This document shows, one piece after another, positions 49,645-57,508 of a DNA stretch of 64,000 nucleotides. Position 1 is the stretch's first letter. Each line of letters begins with the position of its first letter. Under the pieces are notes generated by a model that saw only the letters and a program-made list of their open reading frames with translations, was not told where the DNA came from and made no database searches. The DNA is from a candidate division TA06 bacterium. Its GTDB lineage: Bacteria; Edwardsbacteria; AC1; EtOH8. A program made the position numbers and the translations under genes. The DNA lies in the NCBI GenBank assembly GCA_016235665.1, contig JACRJI010000010.1, positions 1 to 64,000 on the forward strand, written 5' to 3'.

Positions 49645-50183
49645 TTTTCTCCTTTTAGCTGGCTGCGGTAATCTTGCTTCAATGTTTCAAAATACTTTAG
49701 AGCTTCGGGGCTCTGGTAATCGGGGTAGGTCCATTCCAGGGGCTTAAAGCCGTCGCCCTTGTAGATCAGGGTGGTCTCGGCAAAGATCCCTTTTCCCAGA
49801 TGAATGCGGTGGGAGAAATCTTTGCAGGAGGCCAGCACCAGGCGCGATTCGTTAATGTACCCGGGATCTATGTTCACTATCCGGCCCGGGGTCTCGGCCT
49901 CCCGGCTGTACTGGTCCTCCAGTTCGTTGGCCAGAAGTTTGAACTCGGCTAGCCGGTCCGGGCTTTGCAGACGGTGCAGGCTCCACCAAGTGCGGTAGAG
50001 GTTCTGGCCCATCTCTTTCTGATAGTAATCGGTGAATCCGTCGAATTCCAGCACCGGGCTTTTGCGGTCGATGAAATCGAACTTGCTCTGAAGGACCCGT
50101 TCCAGGTCCCACAGGCTGACCAGGCCGTTGTAGATCAGGCCCAGGAAATATTTTACCGGCTGGGGCGGATGGGGGAGGGACAT
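49641..50183 (-). CDS. DUF4416 family protein
   Basis: This 180-residue soluble protein matches DUF4416: PVKYFLGLIYNGLVSLWDLERVL, FDGFTDYYQKEMGQNLYRTWWSL, GRIVNIDPGYINESRLVLAS and FSHRIHLGKGIFAETTLIYKG, WTYPDYQSPEAL. The strongly conserved NIDPGY and KDFSHRIHLG segments suggest an enzyme, but no activity is known to me. It is encoded next to a PH-like membrane protein and upstream of the barrel-fused peptidase. Confidence 0.88.
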   Translation of the reverse strand: MSLPHPPQPVKYFLGLIYNGLVSLWDLERVLQSKFDFIDRKSPVLEFDGFTDYYQKEMGQNLYRTWWSLHRLQSPDRLAEFKLLANELEDQYSREAETPGRIVNIDPGYINESRLVLASCKDFSHRIHLGKGIFAETTLIYKGDGFKPLEWTYPDYQSPEALKYFETLKQDYRSQLKGEK

Positions 50184-50246
50184 ACTTAAATACCAAAAAC
50201 TAAAAATAAAATATTAAAAAGGCGAGACAGGATATCCTGAAATTCC

Positions 50247-50930
50247 TTAACCATTATCTTCGGCACTGCCCTGGCAGGCTTTGACGCAGACCCCGCAGAT
50301 GTACTGGTTTATTCCCGGGCGGCGGGAGAAATCCTTGAGTTTGGCGATGCACTTGGGCTTGTCGTAGCCCTGTTCGGTGATGGCCCCGGCCGGGCAGGCC
50401 GTTATGCAGCGCCGGCAGGCGCCGCATTCTCCTTTAACCGGCGAGCCGGACTCAAGCGGCATATCGGTCAGCACGCTGACCAGGCGCAGCCTGGCCCGGT
50501 GCACCGGGTGGATGAATATAGCCGATCTCCCGATCCAGCCCAGCCCGGCCTGAACCGCCAGCGCCTTGTGCGACAGGTGCCCCAGGTGTTTTTCCCAGTC
50601 CACAGTCTGGGAGGCAGGGATGGGCAAAGCCTTGAAGCCTTTTTGCTGGATGTAAAATCCGAACGCTGTTGCAGCCCGGTCCAAGGCGTCATTGGCTGTC
50701 TGGTAATGGTACTTGTAGAGAAATGTCGGTTGGTCAACAATGTCATCGATCACCGGATCCGAAAGCCTGATGCCGGCCACTATTCCGTACTTCAAACCCT
50801 TGGCCGGGCCTTCCAGCTGGGGATGAAAGGTCTTGCGCACCGGATCCAAGTCTGCTATTCCGAACACCGACATGCCCAGGGATGCAGACAGGTCGCGGAG
50901 TTCTTCGGTATATTTGTAAGGGTCGGTCAT
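50247..50930 (-). CDS. Epoxyqueuosine-reductase-like [4Fe-4S] protein
   Basis: This 227-residue protein is similar to QueG, which reduces epoxyqueuosine in tRNA with cobalamin and Fe-S clusters. LGHLSHKALAVQAGLGWIGRSAIFIHPVHRARLRLVSVLTDMPL is the typical core. GECGACRRCITACPAGAI supplies C-x2-C-x2-C-x3-C-P, and the tail CGVCVKACQGSAEDNG holds a shorter Cys set. It is markedly shorter than QueG (usually over 300 residues) and lacks the C-terminal HEAT-like region, so it is probably a paralogue acting on another substrate. Confidence 0.82.
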   Translation of the reverse strand: MTDPYKYTEELRDLSASLGMSVFGIADLDPVRKTFHPQLEGPAKGLKYGIVAGIRLSDPVIDDIVDQPTFLYKYHYQTANDALDRAATAFGFYIQQKGFKALPIPASQTVDWEKHLGHLSHKALAVQAGLGWIGRSAIFIHPVHRARLRLVSVLTDMPLESGSPVKGECGACRRCITACPAGAITEQGYDKPKCIAKLKDFSRRPGINQYICGVCVKACQGSAEDNG

Positions 50931-51629
50931 TTACTTTATCCAGCCCAGCCAGGCGCCAAGCCACAGTAGCAGGGGGGCCAGGAACACCGCCGGCAGCAGG
51001 TTGGCCACCTTAAGCTTCAGGTTGCCCAGCAGGTTCAACCCGATGCCCAGCACCAAAAGTCCGCCGGCCGCGGACATCACGTCGATATAGGCTCCGGGCA
51101 GGATGCCCTGGAACAGATAGGCTGCCAGAGTCAAAAGGCCCTGATACAACAAAACCACCAGGGCCGAGAAGATGACGCCCAGGCCCAGCGAGGCCGCCAG
51201 GGCGATGGAACTGATGCCGTCCATCAGGGACTTGGTGAACAGCAGGGTGTGGTCGTTCTTAAGCCCGTCCTGCAGGCAGCCCACGATGGTCATGGGACCG
51301 ACGCAGAACAGCAGGGAGGCGGTGACGAAGCCGGTGACGAATTTGTCGCTCTTGCCTTTGGAGAACCTGGCCTCCAGCGCCCGGCCCAGATCATCCAGCC
51401 TTTGCTCGATGTCCCACCACTGTCCCAGCAGGCCGCCCAGCACCATGGCGATCAGCACCATGAACAGGTGGGGGCTTTTAAAGGACAGGTCCAGCCCCAC
51501 GATCAGGGTGAACAGGCCTATGGCCTGCATCACGATGGCGGAGAATTTCTCCGGCATTCGCTTGTGCAGCAGCAGGCCCAAAAGACTGCCCAAGATCACG
51601 GCGGCGGTATTGGCGATGGTTCCCAGCAT
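50931..51629 (-). CDS. DUF554 family membrane protein
   Basis: This 232-residue polytopic protein with about seven hydrophobic helices matches DUF554 (YqgA-like): MLGTIANTAAVILGSLLGLLL, VGLDLSFKSPHLFMVLIAMVLGGLLG, FCVGPMTIVGCLQDGLKNDHTLLFTKSLMDGISSIALA. Family members are putative transporters of unknown cargo. The conserved VGPMTIVG and DGxxS segments are intact. It ends immediately before the QueG-like gene. A CCTCTCC-family REP-like palindrome (51653-51673) lies between it and the upstream ATPase gene, possibly separating transcripts. Confidence 0.9.
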   Translation of the reverse strand: MLGTIANTAAVILGSLLGLLLHKRMPEKFSAIVMQAIGLFTLIVGLDLSFKSPHLFMVLIAMVLGGLLGQWWDIEQRLDDLGRALEARFSKGKSDKFVTGFVTASLLFCVGPMTIVGCLQDGLKNDHTLLFTKSLMDGISSIALAASLGLGVIFSALVVLLYQGLLTLAAYLFQGILPGAYIDVMSAAGGLLVLGIGLNLLGNLKLKVANLLPAVFLAPLLLWLGAWLGWIK

Positions 51630-51652
51630 GCTTTGTAGACCTCTCCCTTCGT

Positions 51653-51673
51653 CCCTCTCCTGGGAGGAGAGGG
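51653..51673 (-). repeat. Short CCTCTCC-family palindrome
   Basis: CCCTCTCCTGGGAGGAGAGGG is a 21-base near-palindrome in the 71-base gap between two minus-strand genes. It belongs to the family seen at 6654-6679 and 18820-18845, without the TAAAGCATTA centre. Confidence 0.65.
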
Positions 51674-51700
51674 ATAGTTATTTGGAAAAACATTGTCCTT

Positions 51701-53149
51701 TTAACGGAAGATTGAGCCCAGTATCCCCCGGATGATGGTGCGGCCGGCCTGACTGGCGGCGGCCCGGGCCGCACTCTTGACCATGGCCTCGGCCACGCTC
51801 TGGCGCTGTCTTGGCGCCGCCGTCCTGGCAGCGGTCTTGGGAACATTCACCGGTGCGGTCTGGGTCGTTTTCTCGGCCTTGGCCTTTAGCAGTTCGTAGG
51901 CCGATTCCCGGTCCACCATTTTTTCGTAATGGCCGAAAAGCACCGATGTTTCTATCACCTTTTTCCTCTGGCCGTCATCCACCGGGCCCAGCTGGCTGGC
52001 GGGGGGAACGATGTAGGCTTTCTGGGTCACTGACGGGCTGCCCTTCTCATCCAGCAGCGAGACCAAAGCTTCGCCTACCTCCAGCTGGGTGATGGCCGTT
52101 TCGATGTCCAGTTTGGGGTTGGAGCGGAAGGTCTGGGCCGCGGCCTTGACGGCCTTCTGGTCGTTGGCGCTAAAGGCCCGCAGGGCGTGTTGGATCCTGT
52201 TCCCCAGCTGCCCCAGTATCTTGTCCGGAATGTCGGTGGGATTCTGGGTGACGAAGTAAATGCCCACCCCCTTGGAGCGGATCAGGCGGACCACCTGCTC
52301 GATCTTCTCCACCAAAGCTTGCGGCGCATCTTCAAACAGCAAGTGGGCCTCGTCGAAGAAGAAGACCAGTTTCGGCTTTTCGGCATCGCCCATCTCCGGC
52401 AGCTGCTCGAACAATTCCGACAATAGCCACAGCAGGAAGGTGGCGTACATCTTGGGCGACTGCATCAGCCGGTCGGCGGCCAAAAGATTCACCACCCCGC
52501 GGCCCTTTTGGTCGGTCTGGATCAGGTCGTCCAGGTTCAGGGCCGGCTCGCCGAACAACTGGTCCGCGCCCTGTTCATCCAATGCCAGCAGAGAGCGCTG
52601 GATGGTGCCGATGCTGGCGGCCGAGATCTTGCCATATTCGGTGGTGAACTCGGAGGCGTGATCCCCGGCATACTGCAGCATGGAACGCAGGTCTTTCAGG
52701 TCCAATAACAGCAGGCCGTCGTCATCGGCTATCTTGAAGACCAGCGACAGCACGCCGCTCTGGACCTCGTTCAGATTAAGCAGGCGGGACAAAAGCAGGG
52801 GGCCCATCTCGGAGATGGTGGTCCGGGCCGGGTGGCCCTTTTGGCCGTAGACATCCCAGAACACCGCCGGGCAGGGCTCGAACCCAAAGTCCTTAAGACC
52901 AAGGGTCTTTATCCGGTCGTTTATCTTTGTGTTCTGGCCCCCGGCCTGGCTTAAGCCGGCCAGGTCGCCCTTGACATCGGCCAGAAATACCGGAACACCG
53001 ATCCGGCTGAAGCTTTGGGCCAGACTTTGCAGGGTGACGGTCTTGCCGGTACCTGTGGCGCCGGCCACCAGCCCGTGGCGGTTGGCCATCTGGGGCAGGA
53101 GGTAAAGTTCCTTCTCGCCCTTGGCGATCAATATGGGATTTATGGACAT
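51701..53149 (-). CDS. HerA-like P-loop ATPase (DUF853/YjgR type)
   Basis: A 482-residue HerA/FtsK-superfamily ATPase. The P-loop is [10 protein letters not shown] (about residues 30-39); [17 protein letters not shown] and [20 protein letters not shown] are DUF853 hallmarks. Walker B is [13 protein letters not shown], and [19 protein letters not shown] follows. A Lys/Ala/Thr-rich tail of about 60 residues ends it. The role of YjgR-type proteins is unknown; HerA relatives pump DNA or remodel nucleoprotein. The ATG at 53149 has GGAG at the right spacing; an in-frame TTG at 53170 would start before it. No NurA nuclease is adjacent. Confidence 0.9.
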   Translation of the reverse strand: MSINPILIAKGEKELYLLPQMANRHGLVAGATGTGKTVTLQSLAQSFSRIGVPVFLADVKGDLAGLSQAGGQNTKINDRIKTLGLKDFGFEPCPAVFWDVYGQKGHPARTTISEMGPLLLSRLLNLNEVQSGVLSLVFKIADDDGLLLLDLKDLRSMLQYAGDHASEFTTEYGKISAASIGTIQRSLLALDEQGADQLFGEPALNLDDLIQTDQKGRGVVNLLAADRLMQSPKMYATFLLWLLSELFEQLPEMGDAEKPKLVFFFDEAHLLFEDAPQALVEKIEQVVRLIRSKGVGIYFVTQNPTDIPDKILGQLGNRIQHALRAFSANDQKAVKAAAQTFRSNPKLDIETAITQLEVGEALVSLLDEKGSPSVTQKAYIVPPASQLGPVDDGQRKKVIETSVLFGHYEKMVDRESAYELLKAKAEKTTQTAPVNVPKTAARTAAPRQRQSVAEAMVKSAARAAASQAGRTIIRGILGSIFR

Positions 53150-53166
53150 TTTATGAACTCCGCAGC

Positions 53167-53673
53167 TCAAAATTTATTGTGATCTTTTGATGTTTCCAGT
53201 TCTTTTCCGCATTGCGAGCATTTTTCCTGGTACCATGAAAAAGAGGTTCCGCACCCGGGGCATTTCCAGCGTTGCTCCTGCTGTTTAAGCCATTCTTCCT
53301 CGCTATGATCCTTCAAGAACTCCAGATTCCGGAGCATCACCTTGCAGTGGGGAAGGAATTCCTTTACTTTCTGGACAAGGTCTGCCAAACGTTTGGTATG
53401 AGGGCAGGGATAATCATTGCACTGGATGCATGATCCGACCTTTTTCTCGCGGGCGCAGGCTCTAATCGCACAGCCTTGGCAGCCGGCAAAGACAGTGCCG
53501 GACTTACAGCCATGGCAGATTATTTCCGCCTGCGTGATGTATTTGCTGAACTTACCTGGCAGGTCTTCCCATCGGGCTTTGGCGCTGGTGGCAAGCTCTT
53601 TGCGGTAGGCTTTGATTATTTCGCAGGCCCCGCAGTAAAGCCCGCAGTAACTATCGTAACGAAATTCTTCCAT
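53167..53673 (-). CDS. DUF3795 Cys-rich protein
   Basis: This 168-residue soluble protein of the DUF3795 family begins [19 protein letters not shown] series of Cys motifs follows: [22 protein letters not shown] and [11 protein letters not shown], ten or more Cys that probably bind metal. The C-terminal [19 protein letters not shown] is a separate zinc ribbon, not always present in the family. Function is unknown. It ends 17 bases before the HerA-like gene start and begins one base after the DUF1232 gene stop, so it is part of a compact minus-strand run. Confidence 0.85.
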   Translation of the reverse strand: MEEFRYDSYCGLYCGACEIIKAYRKELATSAKARWEDLPGKFSKYITQAEIICHGCKSGTVFAGCQGCAIRACAREKKVGSCIQCNDYPCPHTKRLADLVQKVKEFLPHCKVMLRNLEFLKDHSEEEWLKQQEQRWKCPGCGTSFSWYQEKCSQCGKELETSKDHNKF

Positions 53674-53674
53674 G

Positions 53675-53971
53675 TTAGCTGGCCTTTTGATCGTCCCGCC
53701 ATTTCCGGTATTTGCGCAGGTCCTTTCGGATCAGGGCCAGTTCCAGGGCGGCCACGGCGGCATCGTCTATGGCCCCGAAAAAGGGAATGGCATCGGGCAC
53801 GAGGTCAAAGGGATTGAAGATGTAGAACAGGGCCACGGCTATGCCGAACAGCGTCCATCCGGGGGTCACAGGATAGCGTTTTTTGAAGGAGTCCCGGAGC
53901 ATAGAGGCCAAAGCGCCGAAGTCATCCAACAGCTCCCGGATAAATCCATTATTTTTCTTTTGCGGAACCAT
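53675..53971 (-). CDS. DUF1232 (YkvA-like) membrane protein
   Basis: This 98-residue protein has the DUF1232 signature: GWTLFGIAVALFYIFNPFDLVPDAIPFFGAIDDAAV, with the nearly invariant PxDLxPDxIPxxGxxDD core, and one or two membrane helices. Function is unknown. The ATG at 53971 is taken as the start; the frame continues 23 codons upstream, where it would overlap the GxxExxY gene, without a good ribosome site. The next gene follows after one base. Confidence 0.85.
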   Translation of the reverse strand: MVPQKKNNGFIRELLDDFGALASMLRDSFKKRYPVTPGWTLFGIAVALFYIFNPFDLVPDAIPFFGAIDDAAVAALELALIRKDLRKYRKWRDDQKAS

Positions 53972-54002
53972 AATATATTTAGACACTGAAAAACACTGAT
54001 TA

Positions 54003-54380
54003 TTAAAATATTTTTCTACAGATTTTAACCCGGTTGCCAAAATATATCAAAAGATCAACCTTTATTTTAGTTGCTTTTAAATAATTTACCAGTTGGGTCT
54101 CATGTGCTTTTGAGAGTTCACTGCAGGATTTTAATTCAATGACTACTTTTCCATCAACAATAATGTCGGCAAAATAATCGCCCACAACGTGCTCTTCAAA
54201 ATAAACCTTAATTGGCACCTGCTGTTCGATAGTATGCCCAGCTTGTTTCAGTTTAATTGACAGGGCATTCTCGTATACCTTCTCAAGGAAACCGAAACCA
54301 AATTTTCTATGCACCTCGTAAGAACAGCGGATTATGGAATCGGTTATTTCCGAGTAGATATATTTAGATTCAATAGTCAT
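54003..54380 (-). CDS. GxxExxY family protein
   Basis: This 125-residue protein matches the GxxExxY family (PD-(D/E)XK-like fold): VHRKFGFGFLEKVYENAL has the name-giving G-x2-E-x2-Y, followed by EHVVGDYFADIIVDGKVVIELKSC with the D-x-E-x-K-like nuclease core. Relatives are scattered across environmental genomes, often near mobile DNA, and their function is unknown. The gene is A+T-rich compared with its neighbours, suggesting transfer. Confidence 0.88.
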   Translation of the reverse strand: MTIESKYIYSEITDSIIRCSYEVHRKFGFGFLEKVYENALSIKLKQAGHTIEQQVPIKVYFEEHVVGDYFADIIVDGKVVIELKSCSELSKAHETQLVNYLKATKIKVDLLIYFGNRVKICRKIF

Positions 54381-54405
54381 AGAAATGCAGTGTATTCAGT
54401 GTCAA

Positions 54406-54603
54406 TTAATCCCTTTGTGAGTCTCTGGTAAAGGCGGCTATTGACCGGTCATAGCTTGCTTCTCCGTTCTTGGTGAAGAAACAGCCGGGGATCTCCCCGT
54501 TCTTGCGGTGGTAGGCCACGCACTCGCAGCACAGCCCCTTGCGGGAACAGGGGGAATAAGTGCAGGTGCAGTTCGTGAGATTAGCTGTTTTATTGCATTC
54601 CAT
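54406..54603 (-). CDS. DUF6485-like Cys-rich small protein
   Basis: This 65-residue protein has seven Cys in the first 41 residues (NCTCTYSPCSRKGLCCECVAYH), then GEIPGCFFTKNGEASYDRSIAAF. It resembles DUF6485 proteins, where the Cys pattern and the GCFF-x-x-x-x-E-x-x-YDRS segment are conserved. Metal binding is likely but unproven. It is too short to assign more. It lies 25 bases upstream of the A+T-rich GxxExxY gene. Confidence 0.78.
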   Translation of the reverse strand: MECNKTANLTNCTCTYSPCSRKGLCCECVAYHRKNGEIPGCFFTKNGEASYDRSIAAFTRDSQRD

Positions 54604-54616
54604 TTGTCCGCTCGTT

Positions 54617-55129
54617 TTATTGTTTCATTGCCGAATCCAGGATAGTTCCGAGTTGTTCCGGTTTCTGGGTCCCGATCAGTATTCTTTTACCGTCCTTGAG
54701 CACCAGCTGCAGTCCTTTATTTCCGGATACATTATAAGCCAGCCCGCCGCTGCCCCGCTTGATTCCCCAGCCGCCGTATTCCAGAATGGGCCGGTAGGTG
54801 CGCACGGAGTGTTCCCTGATGTCAGAAAAGGGGAATGTTACCGGTTTCCGGTGAAGGGGTTTGAACTGAACTGATATTCCCTGGTTGGTGACCCGGGTGA
54901 TAAGTTTCAATGAAATGAATAGGGCGGTAATTCCCAGGCAAAGCAGGGCCCCCATTGCCATGCCGAACAGGTCGGCGGGGCCGGAGGGCCGGGGCGGCAC
55001 CGGCCCGAAGAACTGGGCAAAGAACATGGTGAAATAAGCCACGTCCATTCCTATCAGAACCAACCACAGCCAGACCTGTCCAAAGCGCTGTTCTTCGGTG
55101 AATATGAATGGTTCATTATTTGCTTCCAT
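54617..55129 (-). CDS. Two-helix membrane protein with PH-like domain (DUF6141-like)
   Basis: This 170-residue protein begins FIFTEEQRFGQVWLWLVLIG and has two transmembrane helices (WLWLVLIGMDVAYFTMFFAQ and MGALLCLGITALFISLKL). A beta-domain follows: QGISVQFKPLH, GLAYNVSGNKGLQLVLKDGKRILIGTQKPEQL, closely resembling the DUF6141/YdbS-like PH domains. It has the same layout as the protein at 49189. Function is unknown. Its first 14 bases overlap the 3' end of cutA. Confidence 0.75.
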   Translation of the reverse strand: MEANNEPFIFTEEQRFGQVWLWLVLIGMDVAYFTMFFAQFFGPVPPRPSGPADLFGMAMGALLCLGITALFISLKLITRVTNQGISVQFKPLHRKPVTFPFSDIREHSVRTYRPILEYGGWGIKRGSGGLAYNVSGNKGLQLVLKDGKRILIGTQKPEQLGTILDSAMKQ

Positions 55130-55523
55130 CCGTCTTCTTTCCTTTTGACAGTTCGGTTTTCTTCTTCAGATATTCCCGATTCTTCTCTTTGCGCTCCCTT
55201 TTCTCCACCGGCCGTACGGTCTCGTCCAGGATCCATTGTAAGAAAGGGGTGTAACCGTCCCGGATCCGCCACATCACTATCTGGGGCACCGTGTCCGGAT
55301 GCAGCTGCTTGATCCGCCGCTCGATCCGCTTGAAGAACCGGTGCTCAGCCTGGAAGAACACGGCCCACTCGGCGCGCTGTTCTATCTTTCCCTGCCAGCG
55401 GAACAGGGATTCGGCCTGGATGATGTTGGCCCCGGCCGCCAGCTGTTCCTCCAGCAGGATGCGGGCGGTTCTGGCGGCATCTTCCTTGAAAGGGAAGGTG
55501 GAGTATACTATTATGCAATTCAT
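55116..55523 (-). CDS. cutA: Divalent-cation tolerance protein CutA with charged tail
   Basis: This 135-residue CutA-family protein is a trimeric ferredoxin-like fold linked to copper tolerance in E. coli. IVYSTFPFKEDAARTARILLEEQLAAGANI, SLFRWQGKIEQRAEWAVFFQAE and QIVMWRIRDGYTPFLQWILDET match the family; the E-x-I motif is replaced by QIVMW. The last about 30 residues (RERKEKNREYLKKKTELSKG) are a Lys/Glu-rich tail that ordinary CutA lacks. It begins 11 bases after the S51 peptidase gene. Confidence 0.88.
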   Translation of the reverse strand: MNCIIVYSTFPFKEDAARTARILLEEQLAAGANIIQAESLFRWQGKIEQRAEWAVFFQAEHRFFKRIERRIKQLHPDTVPQIVMWRIRDGYTPFLQWILDETVRPVEKRERKEKNREYLKKKTELSKGKKTDGSK

Positions 55524-55534
55524 TTTTTCGTACG

Positions 55535-56185
55535 CTATTGTGATTTTATGATTCCGTTCTCTATCTTCAGCAATTCTCCCACCAGTTCTACCTTTCCGCG
55601 TTTTATCACCATCCCGTCCCCGTCCTTGCAGGCGTAGACCGTGGCTTGGTTCACCTTTGAGAAATATTGAACATCCTCCAAACGTCCTGCCCGCAAATTC
55701 CAGTGGGGCAAAAAATGAAAGTCCACTAGGCCCACTGCCTGATGCTTGTCCGTCCGGCTCTGGTAGAATACGTGCGAGATTTTGATGCTGGGAGTGAGCA
55801 CAATGGCCCCGGCGCTGATGCCCAGCAGGATGCCGCCATCCTCCCAGTATTTCTTAAGCACCGGGCCGAAGTTCCTTTTCCTGATGGAACCCAGGAACTG
55901 GAAGGGGTCGCCCCCGGATAGGTGGATGGCATCGCAGGCCAGCAATTCGTCTGTCTTGGACGGATCATACTCCTTGTTCAGGTCAAAGTACAGGATGTCT
56001 TCGATCCCGTACTTCTTATAGTATTCGTATTTTTCCCTGTAATACTTCCTGGTGCTGTCCGAGGCCGAGGGGATGTAGGCCAGCTTGGGCTTGTCCTTGT
56101 TGACCAGCTCCAGTAACCGCCGGTCCAGTTTTTCATTCCCGGGGACCACCTGATCGCTGTAGAATATTATGGCGCCGCTTTTCAC
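55535..56185 (-). CDS. Peptidase E-like (family S51) protein
   Basis: This 216-residue protein is of the S51 peptidase E/cyanophycinase class: YIPSASDSTRKYY, YFDLNKEYD, DAIHLSGGDPFQFL and GGILLGISAGAIVLTPSI, where the Ser in GISAG is the nucleophile, then HQAVGLVDFHFLPHWN with the downstream His. Members cleave Asp-containing dipeptides. Catalytic residues look intact, but the exact substrate is unknown. Its start overlaps the stop of the Nudix gene (ATGA). Confidence 0.87.
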   Translation of the reverse strand: MKSGAIIFYSDQVVPGNEKLDRRLLELVNKDKPKLAYIPSASDSTRKYYREKYEYYKKYGIEDILYFDLNKEYDPSKTDELLACDAIHLSGGDPFQFLGSIRKRNFGPVLKKYWEDGGILLGISAGAIVLTPSIKISHVFYQSRTDKHQAVGLVDFHFLPHWNLRAGRLEDVQYFSKVNQATVYACKDGDGMVIKRGKVELVGELLKIENGIIKSQ

Positions 56186-56730
56186 GATAAAAAGAAAAGG
56201 TTCAGCGCAGCCAGAGTGATGCCGCAGTTTATCCGGTTGCTTCGGATCATCTTCTTTACACCGGCCGGAGAGAACTCTGATATCTCCAGAATGGACTCGT
56301 CGTGCTGCTGGTTAAGGCTGGAGACTTTGGGATGTTTCAACTTCCTGGCCAGATACACTATGATCTCGGCATTCTCGTGTCCCAACGCGGTGTAGAAATT
56401 GCCCAGCCTTTTCCATTTAGCCGCTTTCAGGCCGATCTCCTCCCACAGCTCCCGCTTAGCAGAAGCTAAAGCACTTTCCCCTTGGTGAATGGCGCCGGCC
56501 GGCAGTTCATAGAAAACATTATCCAGAGCATAGCGGTATTGTTTGACCAGGTATATTCTTCCCGCATCGTTCACCGCCACCACGGCCACCCCCGGCCCTT
56601 TCTGGACCACGCCGTAGATCCCTTTACGGCCGCCGGGATAGGAAATGCGGTCATGCCGCACCGTGATCCAGGGGTTCTTGTAAACAATTTTAGAAGACAG
56701 GGTCTTCCAGCCGTATTTATTCTGGTTCAT
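56182..56730 (-). CDS. Nudix hydrolase, ADP-ribose pyrophosphatase-like
   Basis: This 182-residue Nudix protein has a complete box G-x5-E-x7-R-E-L-x-E-E-x-G (GAIHQGESALASAKRELWEEIGL). The N-terminal WITVRHDRISYPGGRKGIYGVVQKG and VYLVKQYRYALDNVFYELPAG-like IYLVKQYRYALDNVFYELPAG resemble ADP-ribose and sugar-nucleotide pyrophosphatases. Pro at about 78 next to the box supports that. It lies between the outer-membrane lipoprotein gene (one base after its stop) and the S51 peptidase gene. Confidence 0.92.
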   Translation of the reverse strand: MNQNKYGWKTLSSKIVYKNPWITVRHDRISYPGGRKGIYGVVQKGPGVAVVAVNDAGRIYLVKQYRYALDNVFYELPAGAIHQGESALASAKRELWEEIGLKAAKWKRLGNFYTALGHENAEIIVYLARKLKHPKVSSLNQQHDESILEISEFSPAGVKKMIRSNRINCGITLAALNLFFLS

Positions 56731-56731
56731 T

Positions 56732-57508
56732 TTAAAACTCGCCCGGAGTTACGCCTTTGGGCAGAGGTTGCTGCCAGGTTTCAGCCTTAAATGAGTCTGC
56801 AGGGGAGATCTTGCCGTAGGTAATCGAAAGTTCAAGATGCTGGCGAGGCTTTTCCATTTCGATCTCATAAGGGCGGTAACTTACTCCCAGCGTTTGCCAT
56901 CTGCCGTATCTGATCTGCTGCAGGTCCCCGGTCCCGGACTGAACCCGGTATTCCGCTATCCTCCCGATCTTGGGGTCCACCCGGAAAATGTAGGCCGCCA
57001 GACTGTCCTGATAGCTGAAGTTCGAGTATTCGTCCTCCCCGGCAAAGTTGCATTGGCCCGGGGGCAGGGGAGGCCGGCCTTCCAGCATCTTAAGGAACTG
57101 GTCCAGAGAAAATCCCAGAGTGTTGGCCGAGGCCGAGTCTATCCGCTGGATCTGTCCCTTCAGGTAAACGCCCTTGATGGGGATGTTCAGCCAGGCCAGG
57201 CTGTCGCAGACCGCGGCCGAGGCCAGGGTAAATCCCAGGAAACCGGAGATGTCTATCCGCATCCTTTGGGGGCTTTCCCAGCGCAGGGTGAAGGAAAAAG
57301 ACTGGTTGATATCCGGGGAACGAAGACTGATGTCCCCCTCGGCCAGATAAGGCAGGCGCGGTTCGGAATAACCATGCTGCACCTGCTGCCAGACCTTTTC
57401 GGGGGTGGGCTTTTGGGGCTTGGTTTTGAAATGGGAACAGCCGGGAAAAAGGCAGAAGGCAAAAAACAAAAAACAAAAAGGCAGCAGCTGGCGTTTAAGT
57501 TCATTCAT
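56732..57508 (-). CDS. Outer-membrane lipoprotein of LolB/DUF4292 type
   Basis: This 258-residue lipoprotein has the signal LLPFCFLFFAFCLFPGC, with FPGC as lipobox. The mature protein is beta-rich (EGDISLRSPDINQSFSFTLRWESPQRMRIDISGFLGFTLASAAVCDSLAWL) and shows the half-barrel LolB/DUF4292 pattern: two-residue alternation plus a helix-rich FSLDQFLKMLEG. LolB inserts lipoproteins into the outer membrane. The ATG at 57508 is preferred over an in-frame upstream ATG at 57535, since the signal peptide starts there. It overlaps the upstream TPR lipoprotein gene by eight bases. Confidence 0.82.
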   Translation of the reverse strand: MNELKRQLLPFCFLFFAFCLFPGCSHFKTKPQKPTPEKVWQQVQHGYSEPRLPYLAEGDISLRSPDINQSFSFTLRWESPQRMRIDISGFLGFTLASAAVCDSLAWLNIPIKGVYLKGQIQRIDSASANTLGFSLDQFLKMLEGRPPLPPGQCNFAGEDEYSNFSYQDSLAAYIFRVDPKIGRIAEYRVQSGTGDLQQIRYGRWQTLGVSYRPYEIEMEKPRQHLELSITYGKISPADSFKAETWQQPLPKGVTPGEF

